NCBI RefSeq assembly: GCF_001673315.1
Contig: NZ_LZLQ01000141.1
Location: 1 to 64,000, forward strand
Source: Mycobacterium asiaticum
GTDB taxonomy: Bacteria > Actinomycetota > Actinomycetes > Mycobacteriales > Mycobacteriaceae
Length of the DNA stretch: 64,000 bases
Direction of reading: 5' to 3'
Shown here: positions 26,039-35,305 of the stretch, in pieces
Position numbering within the stretch: position 1 is the first letter of the stretch
Layout: every line of letters begins with the position of its first letter
The notes under the pieces: generated by a model
Told to the model about the DNA's origin: nothing
The model's database searches: none
What the model saw: only the letters and a program-made list of their open reading frames with translations
Translations under genes and position numbers: made by a program

Positions 26039-27988
26039 GTGACTGCCACTGCCGAAGGCCCTGCTTCCTATCCACCGCCGGACCAGTTCGCCGAGCAGGC
26101 CAACGCCCGCCCCGAGTTATACGAGCAGGCAGAACAAGACCGGCTCGCGTTCTGGGGCGAGCAGGCCGACCGGTTGTCCTGGGACACGCCTTACACCGAG
26201 GTGCTGGACTGGTCCGACGCCCCGTTCGCCAAATGGTTCGTCGGGGGCAAGCTCAACGTCGCCTACAACTGCGTGGATCGGCACGTCGAAGCCGGCCACG
26301 GTGACCGGGTGGCAATCCACTGGGAGGGCGAACCCGAGGGCCACCGCCGCACGTTCACCTACGCGGACTTGCAGCGGGAAGTCTGCAAAGCGGCCAACGC
26401 GCTAACCGAACTGGGTCTGGTTGCCGGTGACCGCGTCGCAATTTATCTGCCGCTGATCCCCGAAGCGGTGATCGCGATGCTGGCCTGTGCGCGGTTGGGC
26501 GTCATGCACAGCGTGGTGTTCGGCGGGTTCACTGCGCACGCCCTGCAAGCCCGCATCGCCGACGCCGAAGCCAAGCTGCTGGTCACTGCCGACGGTCAGT
26601 TCCGACGCGGCAAACCCGCACCGCTGAAAGAAGCCGCCGACGAGGCGGTCTCGGTTCCGGACAGCCCGATCGAGCACGTCCTGGTGGTGCGGCGCACCGG
26701 CATCGACGTGGCGTGGGACGACGACCGCGACCTGTGGTGGCATGAGGTGGTTGATTCGGCTTCCGACGAGCACACCCCGGAGGCGTTCGAGTCGGAACAG
26801 CCGCTTTTCCTGCTCTACACATCGGGCACCACCGGAAAGCCCAAGGGCATCGTGCACACCAGCGGCGGCTACCTGACCCAGTGCGCGTACACCATGCACG
26901 CAATCTTCGACGTCAAACCCGACAGCGACGTCTTCTGGTGCACCGCCGACATCGGCTGGGTGACCGGACACACCTATGCTGTCTACGCGCCGCTGGCGGG
27001 CGGCGTCACCGAAGTTCTCTACGAGGGCACGCCCAACACGCCGACCCAGCATCGGCATTTCGAAATCATCGAAAGATACGGCGTCACAATCTATTACACC
27101 GCGCCCACCATGATCCGCACGTTCATGAAGTGGGGCCGGGAGATCCCCGACGCCCACGACCTGTCCAGTTTGCGACTGCTGGGTTCGGTCGGCGAGATCA
27201 TCAACCCGGAGGCTTGGCGCTGGTACCGCGACGTCATCGGCGGCGGCGAGGTGCCAGTGGTCGACACCTGGTGGCAGACCGAAACCGGAGCCGCGATGAT
27301 CTCGCCCCTGCCCGGTGTCAGCGCCGCAAAGCCGGGTTCGGCGATGGCGGCACTGCCGGGCATCTCCGCCAAGATCGTCGATGACCACGGCGATCCACTC
27401 CCGCCTGACGAAGAGGGTGAAACGCACGTCACCGGTTACCTGGTGCTGGATCAGCCCTGGCCGGCGATGCTGCGGGGCATCTGGGGTGACCCGGAGCGCT
27501 ACCGCAAGACGTACTGGTCCAAATACGCCGAGAAGGGTTATTACTTCGCCGGGGACGGCGCCCGTTTCGATCCCGACGGCGACATCTGGGTGCTGGGCCG
27601 CATCGACGACGTGATGAACGTGTCCGGGCACCGGATCTCCACCGCTGAAGTGGAGTCCGCGCTCGTCGGGCATTCCGGGGTGGCCGAGGCCGCCGTCGTC
27701 GGCGCCACCGACGACACCACCGGGCAGGCCATCTGCGCGTTCGTGGTGCTGCGCAGCGACCACGACGCGACTGAAGGCACGGTCGACGAGCTACGGTCTC
27801 AGGTTGCCCACGAGATCTCGCCGATCGCCAAACCGCGCGAGGTCCACATCGTGCCCGAACTCCCCAAGACCCGCAGCGGCAAGATCATGCGCCGGTTGCT
27901 GCGCGACATTGCCGAGAATCGCGACCTGGGCGACACGTCGACCTTGCTGGACCCGAGCGTTTTCGACGCGATCCGCGACGCCAAGTAA
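26039..27988 (+). CDS. acs: Acetyl-coenzyme A synthetase
   Basis: 649-aa AMP-forming ligase converting acetate, ATP and CoA to acetyl-CoA; corresponds to Rv3667. The adenylation motif is LLYTSGTTGKPKG and the acetate-pocket region is YEGTPNTPTQH. The C-terminal acetylation-controlled Lys lies in KTRSGKIMRRLLRD. It is full length with no altered motif. Its GTG start is 7 nt from a -10 and it is divergent from dppA. Confidence 0.97.
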   Translation: MTATAEGPASYPPPDQFAEQANARPELYEQAEQDRLAFWGEQADRLSWDTPYTEVLDWSDAPFAKWFVGGKLNVAYNCVDRHVEAGHGDRVAIHWEGEPEGHRRTFTYADLQREVCKAANALTELGLVAGDRVAIYLPLIPEAVIAMLACARLGVMHSVVFGGFTAHALQARIADAEAKLLVTADGQFRRGKPAPLKEAADEAVSVPDSPIEHVLVVRRTGIDVAWDDDRDLWWHEVVDSASDEHTPEAFESEQPLFLLYTSGTTGKPKGIVHTSGGYLTQCAYTMHAIFDVKPDSDVFWCTADIGWVTGHTYAVYAPLAGGVTEVLYEGTPNTPTQHRHFEIIERYGVTIYYTAPTMIRTFMKWGREIPDAHDLSSLRLLGSVGEIINPEAWRWYRDVIGGGEVPVVDTWWQTETGAAMISPLPGVSAAKPGSAMAALPGISAKIVDDHGDPLPPDEEGETHVTGYLVLDQPWPAMLRGIWGDPERYRKTYWSKYAEKGYYFAGDGARFDPDGDIWVLGRIDDVMNVSGHRISTAEVESALVGHSGVAEAAVVGATDDTTGQAICAFVVLRSDHDATEGTVDELRSQVAHEISPIAKPREVHIVPELPKTRSGKIMRRLLRDIAENRDLGDTSTLLDPSVFDAIRDAK

Positions 27989-27994
27989 CTGCCG

Positions 27995-28699
27995 TCAGAT
28001 CGGCACGAACTCCGAGCCGGGCCGGTTCTTGCCGTTGATGTCAGCCAGGTCCGCGTTGATCGACATCACCACGGCCGGCGTGTGCAGCGGGATGTACTTG
28101 GTGATGCACGAGGGCAGATTGTCGCTGAAGGCCCCGTGGATCATCCCTACCAGCATGTTGTCCACCGTCACGGGCGCCCCGGAGTCCCCCGGACCGCCGC
28201 ATACCTGCATCAGGATGCTGCCCGGATCCTGACCAGGCCCCCAGGTCACACCGCACGAATTGCCAGTGGTGCGGCCCTGCTTGCAGGCCACCTGCCCGGC
28301 GGCCGGTTCCGGGCCGATGCCGTTGATGGCGAAGTTGTTGAAGTTGGCGACCGGGACGACCAAGGCCGGGTCGAACTTGATCACCGCGTAGTCCAGCGCG
28401 TCATTGCCGGCGACCATGGTTCCGACCCGGCCCCTGTTCTCGGCGCCCTCAGCGGCGACCGGTGCTCCCGGACCACCGCAGTGTGCCGACGTGAAACCGA
28501 TCAGGTCACCGAACTTGTCGTGCCCGATCGCGGTGAGGGTGCACAGGGTGCCGGTGTTGACGACGATGCCCGCTCCCCCGCCCAAGGGGACCTTGTCGTC
28601 GGCAGCGGCGGTTCCTGCCGGGTGGAACAGAAGACCCAACAACGCGGTGATGATGACCGCGGCGGTGGCGGGATTGAGGCCGCAAAGCGCCTTCTGCAA
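27995..28699 (-). CDS. Secreted S1-family serine protease (Rv3668c-like)
   Basis: Chymotrypsin-fold protease with complete triad: His in GFTSAHCGG, Asp in NDALDYAVIKF, Ser in GGPGDSGAP. The signal segment (ATAAVIITALLGLLFHPAGTAAA) is followed by the mature protein, which has six Cys, probably in disulfides. TTG 28699 is preferred because a GGGAG lies 8 nt upstream and the length (234 aa) matches the homologue; the frame continues upstream to 28921. It converges on acs with a 6-bp gap. Confidence 0.87.
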   Translation of the reverse strand: MQKALCGLNPATAAVIITALLGLLFHPAGTAAADDKVPLGGGAGIVVNTGTLCTLTAIGHDKFGDLIGFTSAHCGGPGAPVAAEGAENRGRVGTMVAGNDALDYAVIKFDPALVVPVANFNNFAINGIGPEPAAGQVACKQGRTTGNSCGVTWGPGQDPGSILMQVCGGPGDSGAPVTVDNMLVGMIHGAFSDNLPSCITKYIPLHTPAVVMSINADLADINGKNRPGSEFVPI

Positions 28700-28923
28700 A
28701 GGGGTACTCCCGTCAGATGGTCGAGCCCCGGACGGGGATCGGAAGAACAGTGGGCAGTCTAGAGGATCGCCACCCGCGGTTTGTGGCCCGTTTCGAGTCG
28801 TCGGCCTGTGGTTTGGCTGGCCTCGTACGCCACCCGGTTCACATGGCAACATGAACCGCGACGACGCGCACCAGTCGGGGTTGAACGGTTGAACGATGGG
28901 CGCAAAACGGAGAGGGACCATCT

Positions 28924-29451
28924 GTGAGCAAGCCTGATCGCAAGAGCGGTGTGCCGAGCACGCTGACTACGATTCCGTTGGCCGACCCACATGCCAGAGC
29001 CGGCGATCCGTCGATCGGCGAGCTGATCAAGGACGTGACGGCCCAGATGTCCACATTGGTGCGCGCCGAGGTGGAACTGGCCAAAGCCGAGATCACCCGC
29101 GACGTCAAGAAGGGGCTGACGGGCAGCGTCTTCTTCATCTCCGCGCTGGTGGTGCTGTTTTACTCGACCTTCTTTCTTTTCTTCTTCCTCGCCGAATTGC
29201 TCGACAACTGGCTGTGGCGCTGGGCGGCGTTCTTGATCGTGTTCGGCATCATGGTGGTGGTCACCGCCCTGCTGGCACTGCTTGGATTCCTGAAGGTGCG
29301 TCGGATCCGGGGACCGCAGAAGACGATCGAATCAGTCAAAGAGGCTCGCACCGCTTTCACACCGGGCTCCGCCGCCCACTCTGAGAAGGCCGCGACTCCG
29401 AAGGCCCTGCCCGCCGACACCAAGGCGACCACCGACCCGTCAGGTTGGTAA
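28924..29451 (+). CDS. Holin-X/DUF1469-like small membrane protein (Rv3669-like)
   Basis: 175 aa, GTG start. A soluble N-terminus with SIGELIKDVTAQMSTLVRAEVELAKAEI (family signature of the actinobacterial holin-X/phage_holin_3_6 group) is followed by two membrane helices (VFFISALVVLFYSTFFLFFF and FLIVFGIMVVVTALLALLGF) and a charged tail. The lysis role of holins should not be assumed; chromosomal copies are common and uncharacterised. Its TAA directly abuts the ATG of the ephE-like gene. Confidence 0.85.
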   Translation: MSKPDRKSGVPSTLTTIPLADPHARAGDPSIGELIKDVTAQMSTLVRAEVELAKAEITRDVKKGLTGSVFFISALVVLFYSTFFLFFFLAELLDNWLWRWAAFLIVFGIMVVVTALLALLGFLKVRRIRGPQKTIESVKEARTAFTPGSAAHSEKAATPKALPADTKATTDPSGW

Positions 29452-30408
29452 ATGCCGGCCCCAGATCCGTCGGTGGTCCGTATCGACGGGCCATGGCGCC
29501 ATCTGGACGTGCACGCCAACGGCATTCGGTTCCATGTCGTCGAAGCGCTCCCGGAGGACGCGGGGCCGGGCACCGCACGGCCGCTGGTCATCCTGTTGCA
29601 CGGGTTCGGTTCGTTCTGGTGGTCCTGGCGGCATCAACTACGCGCCCTGACCGGGGCCCGCGTGGTCGCGGTCGACCTCCGCGGCTACGGCGGCAGCGAC
29701 AAACCACCCCGCGGCTACGACGGCTGGACACTTGCCGGTGATACCGCGGGACTCATCCGCGCACTGGGACATTCGTCGGCGACGCTGATCGGGCACGCCG
29801 ACGGCGGGCTGGCCTGCTGGACCACGGCCCTGCTGCATTCCCGGCTGGTGCGGGCCATCGCCGTCATCAGCTCCCCACACCCGGCGGCCTTGCGCCGAAC
29901 CACCGTCACCCGGCGCGATCAGGGTCGCGCGTTGCTGCCGACCTTGCTGCGCTACCAGGCACCACTGTGGCCGGAGCGGCTACTGACCCGCAATGACGGC
30001 GCCGAGATCGAGCGCCTCGTCCGTGCCCGTAGCAGCGCCAAATGGTGTGCCTCCGAAGACTTTTCGCAAACGATCGGCTATCTGCGCCGGGCCATCCAGG
30101 TGCCCGGGGCCGCGCACTGCGCACTCGAGTACCAGCGGTGGGCCGTGCGCAGCCAGTTGCGTTCCGAAGGCCACCGCTTCATCAAATCCACGACTCAGCA
30201 ACTCGGCGTGCCGCTGCTACACATACGCGGCGACGTCGACCCGTACGTACTGGCCGCCCCAGTCGAGCGCACACAGCGTTACGCACCCCACGGTCGCTAC
30301 ATATCCGTTTCCGGCGCAGGGCATTTCAGCCACGAGGAGGCGCCGGGAGAAATCAACCGGCACCTCACGCGATTCCTGGATCAGGTGCACCGGCCCCGGA
30401 TCAGCTGA
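29452..30408 (+). CDS. ephE: Epoxide hydrolase EphE-like, alpha/beta hydrolase
   Basis: 318-aa alpha/beta-hydrolase fold, corresponding to Rv3670. The oxyanion region is LLHGFGSFWWSWRHQ, the nucleophile Asp is in GHADGGLACW, and the catalytic His is in GAGHFSHEEAP. Asp rather than Ser at the nucleophile supports epoxide hydrolase (or haloalkane dehalogenase-like) chemistry. The start follows immediately after the preceding stop (TAA-ATG). The 3' end overlaps marP by 8 nt in convergent orientation. Confidence 0.9.
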   Translation: MPAPDPSVVRIDGPWRHLDVHANGIRFHVVEALPEDAGPGTARPLVILLHGFGSFWWSWRHQLRALTGARVVAVDLRGYGGSDKPPRGYDGWTLAGDTAGLIRALGHSSATLIGHADGGLACWTTALLHSRLVRAIAVISSPHPAALRRTTVTRRDQGRALLPTLLRYQAPLWPERLLTRNDGAEIERLVRARSSAKWCASEDFSQTIGYLRRAIQVPGAAHCALEYQRWAVRSQLRSEGHRFIKSTTQQLGVPLLHIRGDVDPYVLAAPVERTQRYAPHGRYISVSGAGHFSHEEAPGEINRHLTRFLDQVHRPRIS

Positions 30409-31603
30409 CGCAGGACCCGGTGTTCACCTGTTGGGTCGCCCCGATTCTGGACAGCTGACTGGACACTTCCTCGGCGGTCAACACGAAGCCGGTATCCGCA
30501 TCGTCGACGGCGGCGCCGAATACCACCCCGAGCACGCGGCCGTCGAGGTCGATCAACGGTCCGCCCGAATCACCTTGCTCCACATTGGCTCTGATGGTGT
30601 ACACGTCGCGGGTGACCGGCTGCGGGCTCCGATAGATGTCGGGGCCGCTGAGTCTGATGGCTTCGCGGATACGGGCGGGAGTGGCCGTGAAGTTGCCGCC
30701 GCCCGGATAGCCCAGCACCACGACGTCGGTGCCGGTCTTCGCCGGTGTGTCGTCGAATACCAGTGGCGCCGAGGGCAATCCCGGAACCGCCAGAATCGCG
30801 ATGTCCACCGCCGGGTCGTAGGACACCACGGTGGCGTCGAACTGCTTGCCGGTGGACTGGATCGACACACTGCTGGATCCGGCGACCACGTGCGCGTTGG
30901 TCATAACCCGTTCGGGTGAGATCACGAAGCCGCTGCCTTCGAGCACTTTCTGGCAGCTCGGAGCCAGGCTGCGAATCTTCACGACGCTGGGCCGAGCGGC
31001 CGCCACCACCGGATTGTTGGCCAGCGCGGGGTCCGGAGAGGCAACCGGAATGACCGGCGTGCGGCTGAACGGTTCCAGGACCGCCGGCAGACCGGAGGTG
31101 TTCAGCAACGCCGAGAGCCGTTTGGGCACCGATTTCAGCCAGGTCGGCGCCACCTCGTTGACCTCGCCCAGCACCCTCGAGCCGCGGACGGCGGCAGCCA
31201 GCTCCGGCTGGTCCTTCGACTGAGTCAGCGGGGTTGCCAGCAGCCAGGCGGCCGTCAGGACGACCATCAGTTGCACGCCCACGCCGATGATCGAGTCGAC
31301 CATCCGGACCGGCCGGTTGCGGATCGCGCCACGGACCGCCCGTCCCAGCACCACGCCGGCGACCTCCCCGACCACCACCAGCGCCAGGATCAGGAAGAGT
31401 GCGGCAAACAGTTTCGCCCGGGGGGCCGCGATCTGGCTGACGATGTGCGGCGCCAAGAGCACGCCGGCCACCGCGCCGAGCAACACACCGGCGAATGACA
31501 GCATCGAGCCCAGCGCGCCGGAACGCCAGCCCGAGATCGCGGCGATGAACGCGACCGCCAGGACGGCGATGTCCAGCCACTGCGACGGGGTAACCGAGTT
31601 CAC
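30401..31603 (-). CDS. marP: Membrane serine protease MarP
   Basis: 400-aa acid-resistance protease. About 160 N-terminal residues carry four membrane helices (CvpA-like); the periplasmic chymotrypsin-like domain follows. Triad: H238 (MTNAHVV), D267 (YDPAVDIAIL), S346 (QGDSGGPL). C217 and C398 match the disulfide-forming pair of the M. tuberculosis enzyme (Rv3671c), which processes the peptidoglycan hydrolase RipA at low pH. The ATG overlaps the Nudix gene stop (ATGA). Confidence 0.96.
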   Translation of the reverse strand: MNSVTPSQWLDIAVLAVAFIAAISGWRSGALGSMLSFAGVLLGAVAGVLLAPHIVSQIAAPRAKLFAALFLILALVVVGEVAGVVLGRAVRGAIRNRPVRMVDSIIGVGVQLMVVLTAAWLLATPLTQSKDQPELAAAVRGSRVLGEVNEVAPTWLKSVPKRLSALLNTSGLPAVLEPFSRTPVIPVASPDPALANNPVVAAARPSVVKIRSLAPSCQKVLEGSGFVISPERVMTNAHVVAGSSSVSIQSTGKQFDATVVSYDPAVDIAILAVPGLPSAPLVFDDTPAKTGTDVVVLGYPGGGNFTATPARIREAIRLSGPDIYRSPQPVTRDVYTIRANVEQGDSGGPLIDLDGRVLGVVFGAAVDDADTGFVLTAEEVSSQLSRIGATQQVNTGSCVS

Positions 31604-32400
31604 CGCAGTCCGCCCCGCAATCCGTCCGAGCTGCCCACCAGCACCAACGCGTCATCCAACTCACGGATGTCGTCGGAGTCCCAGGGTTGGGCCCAGCCGG
31701 CAACGTCGAGAACCGCCGAGATTACCTGGCCGGTGAAGCCCCACACCAACATCTGGTTCAGTAGAAATGCCGGCCCGGCCCAGCGGCGCCCGAGCGTGCC
31801 GCGGTACACCATCAATCGATTGGCCGGGTTGATGAAGGCCCGCACCGGGACGCGGGCCACCAGAGCAGTCTCCGCGTCGTCGACGACATCCACCGGTCCG
31901 GGATCCGGTGAGTAGGCCAGCACCGGTACGACGTGGAAGCGCGACGGCGCGATAAAGGTGCGCTCCATGGTCGCCAACGGATGCAGCCTGGTGACGTCGA
32001 TGCCGGTTTCTTCGTGTGCCTCGCGCAGCGCGGTCGCGACGGGGCCGGCGTCCCCGGGGTCCGACGCGCCGCCTGGGAAGGCAGCCTGACCGGCGTGGTG
32101 GCGCAGCGTCGAGGCTCGCACGGTGAGCAGCAGGTCGGCGTCGTCGGGCACGCCTCCCTCGGCAGGCGCGGCTTGTGGACCCGAGAACAGCACCAAGACC
32201 GCGGCGTCCCGCCCACCGCCACCAAGCGACGTCACCGACTTGGCGGCGGTCACCATCGCCAGCACATCGGCCGGCAGACGACGCCGGTACGCATCAGGAA
32301 TCTGATCGAGGTTGTCGATGAGGGGTCGCAACCATGCCGGTCCGGCATCAGGAGTCAGCGCGAACGTGCCCCGTCCGCGCGCGGTGCCCCCAGCACTCAC
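31600..32400 (-). CDS. CoA-type Nudix hydrolase (Rv3672c-like)
   Basis: 266 aa, with the UPF0035/NudL motif LLTVRASTLRHHAGQAAFPGG directly before a Nudix box GGASDPGDAGPVATALREAHEETGI (REAHEETG intact). These two motifs together define CoA pyrophosphatases that release phosphopantetheine. The leading ~75 residues are family-variable. Member of the Rv3674c-Rv3671c-type minus-strand cluster, coupled to marP. Confidence 0.88.
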   Translation of the reverse strand: MSAGGTARGRGTFALTPDAGPAWLRPLIDNLDQIPDAYRRRLPADVLAMVTAAKSVTSLGGGGRDAAVLVLFSGPQAAPAEGGVPDDADLLLTVRASTLRHHAGQAAFPGGASDPGDAGPVATALREAHEETGIDVTRLHPLATMERTFIAPSRFHVVPVLAYSPDPGPVDVVDDAETALVARVPVRAFINPANRLMVYRGTLGRRWAGPAFLLNQMLVWGFTGQVISAVLDVAGWAQPWDSDDIRELDDALVLVGSSDGLRGGLR

Positions 32401-32445
32401 CGGTACCTCACTTGCATGAATCGGCCCAACAACCGCCCCGGTCGC

Positions 32446-33093
32446 TCAACCCGGCTCGCTTCCGACCGCCTCGGCGATCTCGTCGGCGCTGCCGAACGCC
32501 CGCGGCAGGGTCTGCGCAACGCTACCGTCCGGCCGCAGCACCACCGTCGCGGGCATCACGTTAACCACTCGCAACGCCCCCGCCACCCGGCGCCGCCCGT
32601 CCTGCAGCGTCGGTAACCGAACGCCGAGCTCGGCCAACCGCAGTAGCGCCGCAGTCTCGTTCTCGTCCTGATGCACCGTCACCACCGTCACGTCGGACCC
32701 GACCCGACGTTGATACTCGGCCATCGCCGGCAATTCGGCCGCGCACGGCGCGCACCAATACGCCCAAAAATTGAGCAGGACCCGACGTCCGGCCAACACC
32801 TTGGCCACGTCGACAGCCGTACCGTCGGCGGCGCATTCCACGATCACCCCTTGCAGTGCGGCCGCACCGGGCGAGGTGCCCGCGCCCGGACATGGCGACA
32901 AGTCGGCGCGCCGGCGGGGCTCGGCCAGGGCTTGCGGGGTGTCGGCGTCGCGATGTTCGCGAAGCGTCGGGATCTGGTCGGCCGCCCGCGGGACGGCGTC
33001 GTCGTGCAGTTCAGCCACCAGCGCTACCACCAACGCGACCACCACCACCAAGACCGCAATGGTCCAGCGAGTCGTGCCGGAAAGCGCCTTCAT
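32446..33093 (-). CDS. Membrane-anchored thioredoxin-like protein (Rv3673c-like)
   Basis: 215 aa. One N-terminal membrane helix (WTIAVLVVVVALVVALVAEL) anchors an extracytoplasmic TlpA/ResA-like domain with active site WCAPC in LLNFWAYWCAPC, then a cis-Pro loop (NVMPATVVL). Extra cysteines (SPCPG, VECAADG) resemble the family's conserved insertion. Likely role: disulfide or cytochrome c maturation redox chemistry outside the membrane. It lies 12 bp after nth. Confidence 0.9.
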   Translation of the reverse strand: MKALSGTTRWTIAVLVVVVALVVALVAELHDDAVPRAADQIPTLREHRDADTPQALAEPRRRADLSPCPGAGTSPGAAALQGVIVECAADGTAVDVAKVLAGRRVLLNFWAYWCAPCAAELPAMAEYQRRVGSDVTVVTVHQDENETAALLRLAELGVRLPTLQDGRRRVAGALRVVNVMPATVVLRPDGSVAQTLPRAFGSADEIAEAVGSEPG

Positions 33094-33105
33094 AGCTGGG
33101 CGCGG

Positions 33106-33927
33106 CTAGGCCTGCGGATCGAGCCCGGCCAAGGCGAGCAAATGATCGGTTTCGGGTCCTTGAACCAGAGCGGCGGCGAGTAGCGGTTCGGTGGGACCGA
33201 GACCGAAGGAGGGGCAGTCCTTGGCGAGCACGCAAACCCCGCAGGCCGGCTTACGGGCGTGGCAGACCCTCCGGCCGTGGAAGATCACGCGGTGACTCAG
33301 CAGAGTCCACTCCTTGCGCTCGATCAGTTCGCCGACGGCGTGCTCGACCTTGACTGGGTCCTCTTCGGCCGTCCAACGCCAGCGCCGCACCAGCCGCCCG
33401 AAATGGGTGTCGACGGTGATGCCGGGAATGTCGTAAGCATTGCCGAGGATCACGTTGGCCGTCTTGCGGCCAACGCCGGGCAGCGTCACCAACTCCTCCA
33501 TGGTTTTCGGCACCTGACCGTCGAATCGTTCGACGAGCGCCTGCCCGAGTCCTATCAGCGAGGACGCCTTGTTGCGGTAGAAGCCGGTGGGCCGGATCAG
33601 AGCCTCCAGTTCTTCGCGATCCGCCTGCGCGTAATCCAGCGCAGTCCGGTATTTCGCGAACAACGGCGGCGTCGTCAGGTTCACCCGCTTATCGGTGCTC
33701 TGTGCCGAAAGGATCGTGGCGACGGCCAACTCCAGCGGCGAGGTGAAATCCAACTCGCAGTAGACGTGCGGAAACGCTTGCGCCAGCGCCCGATTCATGC
33801 GTCGCGCCCGGCGCACCAAACCGGTGCGGGTTTCGTCGGCGAAGCGCTTTGCGACGGTCTTGTTGGCGGGGGTTGCGAGTGGTGTCGGCTTCGATCGCGC
33901 GCGCCCCGACGACTTTGCCGCTGTCAC
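33106..33927 (-). CDS. nth: Endonuclease III (DNA glycosylase/AP lyase)
   Basis: 273 aa. The helix-hairpin-helix LPGVGRKTANVILG carries the catalytic Lys, the catalytic Asp is in VDTHFGRLVRR, and the [4Fe-4S] Cys set is CHARKPACGVCVLAKDC. It removes oxidised pyrimidines in base excision repair. About 28 residues are added at the N-terminus compared with the M. tuberculosis form; GTG 33927 is 7 nt after a TACTCT -10, which supports this longer start. Confidence 0.95.
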   Translation of the reverse strand: MTAAKSSGRARSKPTPLATPANKTVAKRFADETRTGLVRRARRMNRALAQAFPHVYCELDFTSPLELAVATILSAQSTDKRVNLTTPPLFAKYRTALDYAQADREELEALIRPTGFYRNKASSLIGLGQALVERFDGQVPKTMEELVTLPGVGRKTANVILGNAYDIPGITVDTHFGRLVRRWRWTAEEDPVKVEHAVGELIERKEWTLLSHRVIFHGRRVCHARKPACGVCVLAKDCPSFGLGPTEPLLAAALVQGPETDHLLALAGLDPQA

Positions 33928-33934
33928 CTACGAC

Positions 33935-33940
33935 AGAGTA
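33935..33940 (-). promoter_or_regulatory. -10 element for leaderless nth mRNA
   Basis: TACTCT reads on the minus strand from 33940 to 33935, with 7 nt to the nth GTG at 33927. Confidence 0.4.
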
Positions 33941-33971
33941 CTGATTTCGTGATCTCGCTGAGACCTTGGCC

Positions 33972-34367
33972 ATGTTTACTCTTCCTGTGCTGTGGTTGCT
34001 GGTCGCCTGCATTCCGGGGTTGCTGATATTGGCGACGCTCGGGCTCGGGCGGCTGGAGAAAGCGCTTGTTCACGAGACGGCGACAGCCGATGACATCGCG
34101 AAATTTCTGGATCAAGCCGGCCCTGTCGACGTCCGTACGCTGGCGCGGGACGGGATGCCGGAGGCGCAGGAGTACCTGCACCTGCGCCGGGCTCACGAGT
34201 TGGCCGTCGCCCCGCAGCCCAGGGCGCTGACGGGTAGACATCACGCTGACACGATCTTTGCCACCGACGTGGTCGGCCGCATCGAAACAGGTTTGCCCAC
34301 GCGCATCCGCGTGCGGTCGCGAACGAATACGCAATTTACGGCGACTCGACACATCAATCGTGTGTAG
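33972..34367 (+). CDS. Small membrane protein (Rv3675-like), function unknown
   Basis: 131 aa, one N-terminal membrane helix (LPVLWLLVACIPGLLILATLGL) and a basic soluble tail. The sequence LEKALVHETATADDIAKFLDQA looks like a short regulatory helix. It sits between the divergent nth and crp, as in M. tuberculosis. ATG 33972 is chosen; a TTG two codons upstream is in frame. Confidence 0.75.
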   Translation: MFTLPVLWLLVACIPGLLILATLGLGRLEKALVHETATADDIAKFLDQAGPVDVRTLARDGMPEAQEYLHLRRAHELAVAPQPRALTGRHHADTIFATDVVGRIETGLPTRIRVRSRTNTQFTATRHINRV

Positions 34368-34464
34368 CGTTGGCAGGTCGCACCGTTTGGCCTACGTTTA
34401 GACTCGTGTCGGCCGTCACAGTCTGACTGCCCGTAATCCTTCGTCGGAAAGTTGAAGAGGCAAC

Positions 34465-35139
34465 GTGGACGAGATCCTGGCAAGGGCAGGAATCTTCCAA
34501 GGGGTTGAGCCCAGCGCCGTCGCCGCGCTGACCAAGCAATTGCAGCCCGTCGACTTCCCCCGCGGACACACCGTTTTCGCCGAAGGTGAGCCCGGTGATC
34601 GGCTTTACATCATCGTCGCCGGCAAGGTGAAGATCGGTCGACGCTCGCCGGACGGCCGGGAGAACCTGCTGACCATCATGGGCCCGTCGGACATGTTCGG
34701 CGAGTTGTCGATCTTTGATCCCGGGCCCCGTACCTCCAGCGCGACGACGATCACCGAGGTCAGGGCGGTGTCGATGGACCGCGACGCGCTGCGCGCGTGG
34801 ATCGCCGACCGACCGGAGATCGCCGAGCAGCTGCTGCGGGTCCTGGCTCGCCGGCTGCGCCGCACCAACAACAATCTCGCCGACCTGATCTTCACGGACG
34901 TGCCGGGCCGGGTGGCCAAGCAGCTGCTTCAGCTCGCGCAGCGTTTCGGCACCCAGGAGGGTGGCGCGATGCGGGTCACCCATGACCTCACGCAGGAAGA
35001 GATCGCTCAGCTGGTGGGAGCCTCCCGGGAGACGGTGAACAAAGCCCTGGCCGACTTCGCCCACCGCGGCTGGATTCGGCTGGAGGGCAAGAGTGTGTTG
35101 ATCTCGGACTCTGAACGCCTGGCCCGCCGAGCGAGGTAA
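34465..35139 (+). CDS. crp: cAMP receptor protein Crp
   Basis: 224-aa CRP/FNR-family regulator, corresponding to Rv3676. The cyclic-nucleotide pocket has GELSIFDPGPRTSSAT (E80, R89). The C-terminal winged helix-turn-helix is LTQEEIAQLVGASRETVNKAL. It binds cAMP from the cell's class III cyclases, such as the one at 1739-3346, and controls many genes. GTG start. The stop lies inside the first copy of a 19-bp direct repeat. Confidence 0.97.
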   Translation: MDEILARAGIFQGVEPSAVAALTKQLQPVDFPRGHTVFAEGEPGDRLYIIVAGKVKIGRRSPDGRENLLTIMGPSDMFGELSIFDPGPRTSSATTITEVRAVSMDRDALRAWIADRPEIAEQLLRVLARRLRRTNNNLADLIFTDVPGRVAKQLLQLAQRFGTQEGGAMRVTHDLTQEEIAQLVGASRETVNKALADFAHRGWIRLEGKSVLISDSERLARRAR

Positions 35140-35199
35140 GCGCGCGCGAAGCGCGGGCGCAACCGAGCGAGAATCCGACCCCGAGCGAGGTAAGCGCGC
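35127..35199. repeat. 19-bp direct repeat at the crp 3' end
   Basis: CCGAGCGAGGTAAGCGCGC occurs at 35127-35145 (containing the crp TAA) and again at 35181-35199, with a partial copy CCGAGCGAG at 35163. The segment separates crp from the terC block that is not at this place in M. tuberculosis. Confidence 0.85.
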
Positions 35200-35305
35200 C
35201 CCTCGGCATCTGAGTTCGCCAAGCCCAGGCCTACTGTGGCGGCAGAGCGGGTATCGACAGGTGGAGACCGCCAAGTTAGCCGCACAGAAGGTGCTTAGGT
35301 AGCCG

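Noticed and set aside
26402..27763. 453-codon minus-strand frame inside acs
   Set aside because: Shadow of acs; its composition (His/Asp/Gly-rich) and lack of any family resemblance argue against a gene.
28924..29451. Prophage lysis cassette (holin-like)
   Set aside because: The gene is a conserved chromosomal mycobacterial gene next to ephE and marP, with no endolysin or other phage gene nearby.
35200..35305. yybP-ykoY manganese riboswitch before terC
   Set aside because: No conserved riboswitch core or matching hairpins were recognised; the segment is mostly repeat and short leader.
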